This document shows positions 1 through 5,612 of a stretch of DNA of 6,117 nucleotides, in pieces. Positions within the stretch are counted from its first letter, which is position 1, and each line of letters begins with the position of its first letter. The stretch lies in NCBI GenBank assembly GCA_964359435.1, contig CAYHSY010000047.1, positions 1 to 6,117 on the forward strand. Direction: 5' to 3'. The position numbers and the translations under genes are program-made. This DNA comes from CAYHSY01 sp964359435 (GTDB lineage Bacteria > Patescibacteriota > Minisyncoccia > UBA6257 > JAUSGH01). The notes under the pieces were generated by a model. The model saw only the letters and a program-made list of their open reading frames with translations. It ran no database searches and was not told the origin of the DNA.

Positions 1-1251
1 AACTATTTTTACCCCGATCTTCCCAAGGGTTATCAAATTTCTCAATACGACGAGCCGATCGTCGGTGAAGGCAAATTGTTGGGCATCCGCATCCGCCGCA
101 TCCACTTGGAAGAAGATGCAGGCCGGCTGGTTCACGAATTAAGAAGTCAGAATGATGAATCGGAGGTTGTCGGGAGCCAAAATTCAAAATTCAAAATTCA
201 AAATTCCAGCTTAGTTGATTACAACCGCGCCGGTCTGCCCTTGATGGAACTTGTTACCGAACCGGATTTTAAGGATGGCCCAGCGGCTCGCGTTTTTGCG
301 GAAGAGCTTCAGCGCATCTTGCGTTACCTGGATGCTTCCAGTGCCGATATGGAAAAGGGACAAATGCGCGTGGAGGCCAACATTTCGGTCGCGCCGGAGG
401 GTGCTCCGTGGGGTACTAAGGTAGAGGTCAAGAACCTTAATTCTTTTCGTGCGGTTGAGGGCGCCATTGCTTATGAGATAGCGCGTCAGAGCGCGCTGTT
501 GGATGAGGGCGGGAAAGTCGTCCAGGAAACCCGCGGTTGGGATGACGTCAAAAATAAAACCGTTTCTCAGCGCAAAAAAGAAGAGGCGCATGATTACCGC
601 TATTTTCCGGAGCCGGATTTGCCGCCGCTTCAACTCTCAAAGTTGGGCTGGGATTTTGAAAAGATCAAACGCGAATTGCCGGAATTGCCGGAAGCAAAAC
701 GTGCGCGTTTTGCTAAAGAATTGGGGCTTGCTCCGGAACAAGCCGGCATACTCACGGCCGACAAGGCCTGGGCGGATTATTTTGAGGCGGCGATTTCCGA
801 ATTAAGCACTGAAAGCGGTGGTGAAAATGATCGCGCCCGCCTGCTATGTTATAACTATTTAACTTCTGATTTCAGGGGGCTTTTAGACGAGAAAGGGACC
901 GATCTCCGAGAATCAAAAATTACGCCGGAGAATTTCGCCGATTTGATTGTGCTTATCGCCGCAGATAAAATTTCCAGCCGCGCGGCGAAAGATATTTTGC
1001 GCAAAATGGAAGAGGAGGGCGTTGACCCGCGCGCCATCATTGAGCGTGAGGGTTTGGCACAGGAATCCAATGCCGTCGCTTTGGAAGAAACTGCTAAAGC
1101 CGTACTCGCGGCTAATCCTAAGGCAGTAGAGGATTATAAGCAGGGGAAGTCCGCCGCTTTACAATTTCTGGTCGGCAAATCCATGGCGCGCATGTTAGGC
1201 AAGGGGAATCCGCCTATGCTCCAAGAGATCTTCAAAAGATTGCTTGGTTGA
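1..1251 (+). CDS. gatB: Aspartyl/glutamyl-tRNA(Asn/Gln) amidotransferase subunit B (3' part; start lies upstream of the window)
   Basis: GatB is the tRNA-binding and kinase/transamidase subunit of the cytosolic GatCAB complex, which turns misacylated Glu-tRNA(Gln) or Asp-tRNA(Asn) into Gln-tRNA(Gln) or Asn-tRNA(Asn). The frame is open from base 1; 416 residues are visible and roughly 80 N-terminal residues are missing compared with typical GatB. Counting from base 1, I see NYFYPDLPKGYQIS (1-14), the active-site segment H35-L-E37-E38-D39-A-G, SLVDYNRAGLPL (70-81), KVEVKNLNSF (140-149), DYRYFPEPDL (198-207) and a helical GatB/YqeY tail from about residue 308. The family match is clear. The oddity is residues 46-69, between the EEDAG segment and SLVDYNR: about 24 residues where other GatB proteins have about 4, encoded partly by four AAAATTC repeats. 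The stop TGA is followed after 32 bp by the next gene, so the two are probably cotranscribed. A TTG at 76 is an internal codon, not the start. Confidence 0.95.
   Translation, partial: NYFYPDLPKGYQISQYDEPIVGEGKLLGIRIRRIHLEEDAGRLVHELRSQNDESEVVGSQNSKFKIQNSSLVDYNRAGLPLMELVTEPDFKDGPAARVFAEELQRILRYLDASSADMEKGQMRVEANISVAPEGAPWGTKVEVKNLNSFRAVEGAIAYEIARQSALLDEGGKVVQETRGWDDVKNKTVSQRKKEEAHDYRYFPEPDLPPLQLSKLGWDFEKIKRELPELPEAKRARFAKELGLAPEQAGILTADKAWADYFEAAISELSTESGGENDRARLLCYNYLTSDFRGLLDEKGTDLRESKITPENFADLIVLIAADKISSRAAKDILRKMEEEGVDPRAIIEREGLAQESNAVALEETAKAVLAANPKAVEDYKQGKSAALQFLVGKSMARMLGKGNPPMLQEIFKRLLG
179..206 (+). repeat. Tandem heptanucleotide repeat (AAAATTC)x4 inside gatB
   Basis: Four perfect head-to-tail copies of AAAATTC occupy 179-185, 186-192, 193-199 and 200-206. 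They lie at the 3' end of an in-frame insert (136-207) in gatB and are read through as residues of mixed frame (around S-K-F-K-I-Q-N). The unit length of 7 is not a multiple of 3, so gain or loss of one copy would shift the frame; three copies (21 bp) would keep it. The flanking left part (from about 136, AATTAAGAAGTCAGAATGAT) is also low-complexity and A-rich, so the whole 72-bp insert may be one dispersed-repeat insertion. Confidence 0.9.
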
Positions 1252-1267
1252 ATAGTTCATTGATATA

Positions 1268-1276
1268 AAGGGGGAG
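1268..1276 (+). promoter_or_regulatory. Ribosome binding site of the 184-residue hypothetical protein gene
   Basis: AAGGGGGAG ends 7 bases before the ATG at 1284. This is a strong Shine-Dalgarno match at normal spacing and it fixes the start of the gene. Confidence 0.8.
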
Positions 1277-1283
1277 TAGAGTC

Positions 1284-1838
1284 ATGGAAAAAATCGTTTT
1301 TCCTGATTTTGGAAACTCGGAGGTTTGGGAACCATTGGGCGGTTTAGCTGTTCATTACAATCGTCAGCGCGATGAAGCGCCAGGCATCTTTATCCGGACC
1401 ATTGTGGTTGGCAGCAGCATACGGCCACTCGAAGAAATCAAACACGGCCGGCATATAGGAATTATATTGGGCTATCGCGCTCGCGAGAATCATCAATTGG
1501 TTGGCAGGTCTCTAAGTTTTTTTGATGGCCCGGCGGCTTTTCTGATGTGGGGAGTTACCATCGATAGCGTAGCAATGCGGGTGGCTATGAGGGTGATTGT
1601 TCAAAAGCAACAGAGCCGGCATGAAGGAAAGATTTACATCCCGCCTGTTTATTCTACGGAATGGATAGAAGCTGAACCGGGTGGACACGTCAAACGCCAT
1701 CTGACTTTCGCCGACAAGGGCGGGTCGGTGGTAAGTCAAATCTTTCTCTCTTTCTATACCAAAGCCGGTAAGCTCTATCACCTGATGTTCTTCGAGAACC
1801 CCGCGCATCCTGCGGCGACTTTACCAAAATCTGAATGA
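1284..1838 (+). CDS. Hypothetical protein, 184 residues, no recognised family
   Basis: I do not recognise this protein. It is real by several signs: a strong ribosome binding site at the right distance from ATG 1284, ordinary residue composition, and a hairpin just at its stop codon. It has no signal peptide and no clear membrane helix, contains no cysteine, and looks like a soluble alpha/beta protein with alternating strand-like stretches (GIFIRTIVVG at 34-43, HIGIILGYRA at 57-66, QIFLSFYTKAGKLYHLMFF at 152-170). A short duplication AMRVAMRV lies mid-protein. Aromatic and histidine residues are frequent in the second half, but no metal-binding or catalytic motif stands out. It follows gatB by 32 bp on the same strand and may be read from the gatB transcript; nothing suggests a role in tRNA amidation. 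The gene could be lineage-specific. Confidence 0.75.
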   Translation: MEKIVFPDFGNSEVWEPLGGLAVHYNRQRDEAPGIFIRTIVVGSSIRPLEEIKHGRHIGIILGYRARENHQLVGRSLSFFDGPAAFLMWGVTIDSVAMRVAMRVIVQKQQSRHEGKIYIPPVYSTEWIEAEPGGHVKRHLTFADKGGSVVSQIFLSFYTKAGKLYHLMFFENPAHPAATLPKSE

Positions 1839-1872
1839 CCCCGAGCCACGGCTTCGGGTCATTCGTATTTTT
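1834..1872. terminator. Hairpin between convergent genes, probable intrinsic terminator
   Basis: Arms AATGACCCCGAGCC (1834-1847) and GGCTTCGGGTCATT (1850-1863) pair over 14 positions, with one C-C mismatch, one G-U pair and the innermost pair open to form a small loop. On the + strand it is followed by CGTATTTTT, a short T-run, which suits termination of the 184-residue gene; the hairpin includes that gene's stop codon. On the minus strand, reading out of thrS, the hairpin is followed only by a weak T-run (CAGATTTTGG), so termination of thrS here is possible but less convincing. Confidence 0.65.
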
Positions 1873-1883
1873 ATCCCGATATT

Positions 1884-3641
1884 TCACTTTTTATCCCTAA
1901 CCTCCATTTTCAATGCTTCCGTCAAGTCACTCGTTTTCTTTGTCCCCAAATCGCCGTTTTTGCGGCTTCGAACCGCGACCGTCACGGCTTCCATCTCTTT
2001 GGCGCCAACCACCAGCACATAGGGAATTTTTTGCATTTCTGCTTCCCGGATACGTTTGCCAAGCGTCAGGTTATCGGCTTTGAGCTCGCCCCTTAAGCCG
2101 GCCATTTTGAGGTCACCCATAACTTTTTTGGCATACTCAACATGTGCTTCCGCGACCGGGAGGATTGCCACTTGTATGGGCGCGAGCCACAAGGGGAAGT
2201 CGCCGCCGAAATGTTCAATTATAATTCCCATAAATCTTTCGGTTGAGCCAAGGATGGCCCGGTGAATCACTACCGGTCTTGCGGGTTTGCCGCCCTCATC
2301 TATATATTCCAGGGCAAAACGTTCCGGCAAATTCATGTCCAGTTGAATGGTGGAGAGCTGCCACTCCCTCCCCAAAACGTCTTTAAAAATGAAATCCAGT
2401 TTGGGGCCATAGAAGGCCGCTTCACCCACGCCCAGCTCGTGCTTCCAGCCGCGGGCTTGGATGAGTTTCCCAAGCGTCGCTTCGGCCTCCTTCCAAATTT
2501 TCGGATCCCCGATATATTTATCTTTATTTTTCGGGTCATGCGTAGAAATGCGCACCCAGAAATCGTTAAAGCCGAAGGTTTTATAGACCTCCGCGATCAT
2601 GTCCAGCATCAAATTTATTTCGCCCTCAATTTGCTCGGGTCGGGCGAACACGTGGCAGTCGTCTTGCGTCAAAGACCGCACGCGCGTGAGACCGGAAAGT
2701 TCGCCGCTTTTTTCGTAGCGATAATTGGTGGTGGTCGTAGTCCAGCGGATGGGGAGTTCGCGGTATGAATGGGCGTTGGTTTTATAAAGCATCATGAAGT
2801 GCGGGCAGTTCATGGGCTTCAAATAATAATCGGCCTCGTCCTTCAAGCGCATAGGCGGGTACATAGCGTCGTATTTGTCCAGATGGCCGGAGATTTTATA
2901 GAGCTCGCCTTTGGTGATGTGGGGGATCCAGATCGGCTCATAGCCGCGGCTTTCTTGGAGCTCAATAATATAATTTTCCACCAAGCGGCGCACCAGTGCT
3001 CCCTTGGGATAGAAGAGGGGGAGGCCCGGGCCGATTTCGTTGATGAGGGCAAATAGCGACAAATCTTTACCGAGTTTGCGGTGGTCGCGCTTCTCCGCTT
3101 CCGCGCGGCGAGCGATGTGCTCGTCCAGTTCTTTCTTGCCGGAGAATGCCAGGGCATAAATACGTTGGAGTTGAGGATTTTTTTCACTGCCCTTCCAATA
3201 AGCGCCGGCGATTGTATCCAACTTGAAGCCGTCAGCCGGAATCTCGGAAGTATTTTTTACGTGTCCGCCCCGGCAGAGATCAAAAAACACATCGCCGGTC
3301 GCGTAAAAGGTTATCTCGGCTTTTTCTTTTTTCAAATCATCATAGAGCTCTTTCTTAAACGGTTGGCCGGCGAGATATTTTTTTAGTGCGGCCAGCGTGA
3401 GTTGATGCTCGGAAAAGGGGAGTTTAGCTGCGATAAATCCGCGCATGGTTTGCTCAAGCTCCGTCAAGTCATCGGGCGTAAAATTGCGATCAATTTTGAA
3501 GTCGTAATAAAAACCGTTTTCAATCACCGGCCCCACGCCCAACTCCGCGTTCGGGAATTTTTCAAGAACCGCGGCGGCCAGCAAGTGTGCCAAAGAATGC
3601 CGGATATTGGAGAGTTTATTTTCGTCTTGTGTGTTCGCCAT
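1884..3641 (-). CDS. thrS: Threonyl-tRNA synthetase, TGS-less form with editing domain (585 residues)
   Basis: This class II synthetase charges tRNA(Thr) with threonine in the cytosol. The protein opens almost at once with the editing domain: H15-S-L-A-H19 and C123-R-G-G-H127 match the HxxxH and CxxxH editing motifs of the family, with Gly for the usual Pro at 126. The catalytic core follows from about 210. Zinc ligands C279 (in KPMNCPH), H330 (in TQDDCH) and H460 (in VVIHRAILG) are all present; motif 2 is around NYRYEKSGELSGLTRVRS (306-323) and motif 3 around HRAILGSTERFMG (460-472). The C-terminal anticodon-binding domain runs from about 486 and includes LGKRIREAEMQKIPY. The usual N-terminal TGS domain is absent: the family norm is about 640 residues, and an in-frame TAA lies three codons before the ATG, so no upstream extension exists. 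No Shine-Dalgarno sequence precedes the ATG, and a promoter sits almost against it. Five threonines in a row (301-305) are a curiosity. Confidence 0.97.
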   Translation of the reverse strand: MANTQDENKLSNIRHSLAHLLAAAVLEKFPNAELGVGPVIENGFYYDFKIDRNFTPDDLTELEQTMRGFIAAKLPFSEHQLTLAALKKYLAGQPFKKELYDDLKKEKAEITFYATGDVFFDLCRGGHVKNTSEIPADGFKLDTIAGAYWKGSEKNPQLQRIYALAFSGKKELDEHIARRAEAEKRDHRKLGKDLSLFALINEIGPGLPLFYPKGALVRRLVENYIIELQESRGYEPIWIPHITKGELYKISGHLDKYDAMYPPMRLKDEADYYLKPMNCPHFMMLYKTNAHSYRELPIRWTTTTTNYRYEKSGELSGLTRVRSLTQDDCHVFARPEQIEGEINLMLDMIAEVYKTFGFNDFWVRISTHDPKNKDKYIGDPKIWKEAEATLGKLIQARGWKHELGVGEAAFYGPKLDFIFKDVLGREWQLSTIQLDMNLPERFALEYIDEGGKPARPVVIHRAILGSTERFMGIIIEHFGGDFPLWLAPIQVAILPVAEAHVEYAKKVMGDLKMAGLRGELKADNLTLGKRIREAEMQKIPYVLVVGAKEMEAVTVAVRSRKNGDLGTKKTSDLTEALKMEVRDKK

Positions 3642-3649
3642 ATGAAATT

Positions 3650-3678
3650 AATATACAAAATTATTTAAGATCCGCCAA
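3650..3678 (-). promoter_or_regulatory. Candidate thrS promoter, giving a near-leaderless mRNA
   Basis: Read on the minus strand, TTGGCG (3678-3673) is separated by exactly 17 bases from TATATT (3655-3650), a 4/6 and a 5/6 match to the sigma70-type consensus. Transcription would start near 3643-3644, only about 1-3 bases before the ATG at 3641. The lack of any Shine-Dalgarno sequence before thrS agrees with a leaderless transcript. This is a prediction from sequence only. Confidence 0.55.
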
Positions 3679-3681
3679 CGG

Positions 3682-3710
3682 TTGACGTCTTAATCAATTA
3701 CTGATAATAT
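3682..3710 (+). promoter_or_regulatory. Candidate promoter of the HAD/DUF218 operon
   Basis: TTGACG (3682-3687, 5/6 match to the -35 consensus) is followed after 17 bases by TAATAT (3705-3710, 4/6 match to -10) in a very AT-rich stretch. The start point would be near 3717, leaving a leader of about 70 nt before the ATG at 3788. Its -35 box is only three bases from the -35 box of the divergent thrS promoter. Confidence 0.5.
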
Positions 3711-3773
3711 ATAAAAGCATTTATGGTCCTAATAGATTCCGGAATGGACGGGTAGGCCCCTTGAAAACTCATT

Positions 3774-3780
3774 GGGAGGT
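3774..3780 (+). promoter_or_regulatory. Ribosome binding site of the HAD hydrolase gene
   Basis: GGGAGGT ends 7 bases before ATG 3788. It is a near-perfect Shine-Dalgarno sequence at good spacing, and it fixes this start. Confidence 0.85.
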
Positions 3781-3787
3781 TTGAATC

Positions 3788-4501
3788 ATGGACAAATGCT
3801 TTGATGGTATTTGTTTCATATTTGACAACGACGGCGTTATCGTGGATACCGAGCCCGGACATTTCTTGGCTCGGTGTGAAGCCCTGCTACCCCTGGGGAT
3901 TTGTCTTACCAAAGAACGGTATATCCGCGACGGCATTTCCCGTGGGCATCGCGAGTTCTTGAGCAGCGTCGTTCCGGTAGATAAACTTTTACCCGATGGA
4001 TACGACCGGTTTTTCCACGAAGAAATCCAAGCACGGTATCACGCCTGGCGAGAAAACAACCTTCGTTTGGTGGACGGATTTGGCGATTTGTTTCGGTTCC
4101 TGGCTGACAACAACGCCTCTCTGGCTGTCGCTTCGACTCAACCCCGGGCAATGGTGGAGAGTGGTTTGCGGCGTTGTTTTTCTCCGCTGACGATGGAGTG
4201 CTTCCGGATAATCGTCTCCGGGGAAGAAGTGAAAAACAACAAGCCGGCGCCGGATGTGTATCTGGAGGCGGCGCGCCGCCTGGGCGTGGAGCCGGCAAAT
4301 TGTCTCGCGGTGGAGGACTCCGTGTCCGGCGTTTCGGCGGCCAAGGCCGCCGGCACGCTCTGCGTGGCTCGCCGCAATGAATGGGCGAATGATGGGGCCC
4401 TGATTGCCGCCGGTGCCGATGCATTGTGCGCATTCGATTACCACGATTTTCTCATATTGGCGCGCATCGTGCTGCGTAAGCACCAGCTTGGGCGCTCGTA
4501 A
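3788..4501 (+). CDS. HAD-superfamily hydrolase, beta-phosphoglucomutase/phosphatase-like (237 residues)
   Basis: Enzymes of this family use an aspartate nucleophile to remove or move a phosphoryl group, usually on small sugar phosphates in the cytosol. All four HAD motifs are visible: motif I F-D13-N-D15-G-V-I-V-D-T-E (nucleophile D13, acid/base D15), motif II V-A-S116-T, motif III N-N-K152-P-A-P-D-V-Y, and motif IV V-E176-D177-S-V-S-G. The helical C1 cap domain lies between about 20 and 90, as in beta-phosphoglucomutase, phosphoglycolate phosphatase and DOG phosphatases. The length is typical and the sequence appears complete. Asn in place of the common Met or Cys within motif I is a mild variant. 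The substrate cannot be read from the sequence: the motif set fits both phosphatase and mutase subgroups. The next gene starts 58 bp on in the same direction with no terminator between, so the two probably form an operon. Confidence 0.92.
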   Translation: MDKCFDGICFIFDNDGVIVDTEPGHFLARCEALLPLGICLTKERYIRDGISRGHREFLSSVVPVDKLLPDGYDRFFHEEIQARYHAWRENNLRLVDGFGDLFRFLADNNASLAVASTQPRAMVESGLRRCFSPLTMECFRIIVSGEEVKNNKPAPDVYLEAARRLGVEPANCLAVEDSVSGVSAAKAAGTLCVARRNEWANDGALIAAGADALCAFDYHDFLILARIVLRKHQLGRS

Positions 4502-4547
4502 CGCAAAATGACGCGATTATGGTTGTGATTTTCCTAACAGCGCAATC

Positions 4548-4553
4548 GGAGGT
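4548..4553 (+). promoter_or_regulatory. Ribosome binding site of the DUF218-like gene
   Basis: GGAGGT ends 6 bases before ATG 4560 and decides this start over the out-of-frame ATG at 4519. Its surroundings (GGAGGTTGAACG before ATGGA) resemble those before the HAD gene (GGAGGTTTGAATC before ATGGA). Confidence 0.85.
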
Positions 4554-4559
4554 TGAACG

Positions 4560-5513
4560 ATGGAAACACGCGAAGACGGGGGAGTGCAGGGGAAAGATGG
4601 GTCGCTGGATTACGCGATGCCAGCTCCTGTGCCCGGGGTGCCCGATATGGCGCCGAAAGTACCTCTTGATCTCAACTACAGGCCGATACTCAAGGGGGGC
4701 GCGACGGCAGGTGAGTCATCATTGTCCAGCTTCTTCGGCGAGAACCCGGCGCTGGAGATGATGCGGCTCGCGTTGCGCATTTCTCATGACTATTTGCCTG
4801 GGCGTCTGACTGCGGACAAGAGTTCGGTGGCATACATCCACGCGCTTTCGTCGGTTGATCAGCTGGGAAACATTGTGCTTTCGCCGAGTGACCAGTTGGG
4901 AAACATCGAGCGTGGCGCCGAGCTTTATCGCGACGGCGAGGTGGATAGGGTCGTGATCCTGGATCTGGGCCGGAAATACAAGGGTCAATATGGCACCCCG
5001 GTCATGCAGGATGACGAACCTTCTAGTCCGGACGCGCAGATGATCCACTCCGGTTGGCGCGAATGGTCGCGGCTTCTTCATGAGCGCGGCGTGCCATTGG
5101 ATAAGATTGAAATTCTACGCCTGGGTCATGACGAGTATCAGCGGAAGTATTACCATACGCACACTGAGGCCGAAGCCGTAGTGGAACGGTGTGACCAATA
5201 CGCCATCGACCGGCTGATCATTGTTTCTTCGCCGTGGCACATAGTCCGCGCGATGTGCGAAAACGTGAGCCAGGCACTGCGTGAAAGATCGGGTTGTTTG
5301 GCCGTGTACGCCGCGACGGCCAATCTCAGATATGCCCGCGGTTGGACGGTGCCTGGTCTGGGGTCTCAGAGCACTATTGGCGCCCGGACTACTCCGCTCC
5401 AGGAATTGGAAAGAGAGATGGCGAAGCTCGTCGCATATTGCGCCCAGGGCGATCTGGAGCCGGCCAAAGAGATCCTCGACTACTTTGATCGGCGCGACGC
5501 GCTCAATAGTTAG
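4560..5513 (+). CDS. DUF218/YdcF-like protein (317 residues)
   Basis: The core resembles the DUF218 (YdcF/SanA/ElyC) fold: ERGAELYRDGEVDRVVILDLG (117-137) matches the helix-strand that begins the domain, HERGVPLDKIEIL (174-186) the mid segment, THTEAEAV (200-207) the usual T-x-x-E-A stretch, and RLIIVSSPWHIVRAM (218-232) the characteristic strand-S-x-x-H-x-x-R-A signature. I judge this from pattern, not from a search. Known members act in envelope biogenesis or are of unknown biochemistry (E. coli YdcF was reported to bind S-adenosylmethionine). This protein has no signal peptide or membrane helix, so it is probably cytosolic, unlike SanA and ElyC. The N-terminal 55 residues are rich in Gly, Pro and Asp and look disordered. 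A short duplication, DQLGNI at 100-105 and 111-116, lies just before the core. It lies 58 bp after the HAD gene and ends at a strong terminator, so the two form a likely bicistronic operon. Confidence 0.75.
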   Translation: METREDGGVQGKDGSLDYAMPAPVPGVPDMAPKVPLDLNYRPILKGGATAGESSLSSFFGENPALEMMRLALRISHDYLPGRLTADKSSVAYIHALSSVDQLGNIVLSPSDQLGNIERGAELYRDGEVDRVVILDLGRKYKGQYGTPVMQDDEPSSPDAQMIHSGWREWSRLLHERGVPLDKIEILRLGHDEYQRKYYHTHTEAEAVVERCDQYAIDRLIIVSSPWHIVRAMCENVSQALRERSGCLAVYAATANLRYARGWTVPGLGSQSTIGARTTPLQELEREMAKLVAYCAQGDLEPAKEILDYFDRRDALNS

Positions 5514-5524
5514 GAGTACATCCG

Positions 5525-5555
5525 GAAGGGTTCATCAAGCCCTTCTTTTTATTTT
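5525..5555 (+). terminator. Intrinsic terminator of the HAD/DUF218 operon
   Basis: GAAGGG (5525-5530) pairs with CCCTTC (5540-5545); the stem extends inward by a T-G and a T-A pair to leave a 5-nt loop (CATCA). TTTTTATTTT follows directly. It begins 12 bases after the stop codon of the DUF218-like gene. The minus-strand side has no T-run, so it should act only on the + strand. Confidence 0.88.
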
Positions 5556-5566
5556 GCCCAAACGCA

Positions 5567-5603
5567 GTCATTGCGAGGTTATTAGCCGCGACAAAGCAAT
5601 GAC
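5567..5603. repeat. GTCATTGC...GCAATGAC inverted repeat
   Basis: GTCATTGC (5567-5574) and GCAATGAC (5596-5603) are perfect 8-bp inverted repeats around a 21-nt spacer. The motif GTCATTGCGAG with a distal GCAATGAC resembles a dispersed palindromic repeat I recall from intergenic regions of many unrelated bacteria; copy number in this genome cannot be judged from one window. Confidence 0.7.
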
Positions 5604-5612
5604 GGCTAGAAA

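Noticed and set aside
179..206. CRISPR-like array
   Set aside because: The repeat unit is 7 bp with no spacers; it is a simple tandem repeat.
1240..1269. Possible promoter for the 184-residue gene (TTGCTT, 18 bases, TATAAA at 1264-1269)
   Set aside because: The -35 match is poor (3/6), and the implied start near 1276 would leave the Shine-Dalgarno sequence outside the transcript. Readthrough from gatB is simpler.
2262..2768. 168-residue open frame on the + strand antisense to thrS
   Set aside because: It is the complementary shadow of a highly conserved synthetase core and lacks its own ribosome binding site; other long + strand frames across thrS are rejected for the same reason.
3717..3787. 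Possible riboswitch or attenuator in the leader of the HAD operon
   Set aside because: Only weak short pairings (TTCCGGAA palindrome, CCC/GGG) are visible; no known riboswitch core or terminator is seen.
3906..4433. Arg/Pro-rich 175-residue open frame on the minus strand across the HAD gene
   Set aside because: All four HAD motifs are on the + strand; the composition of the antisense frame is typical of a GC-rich shadow.
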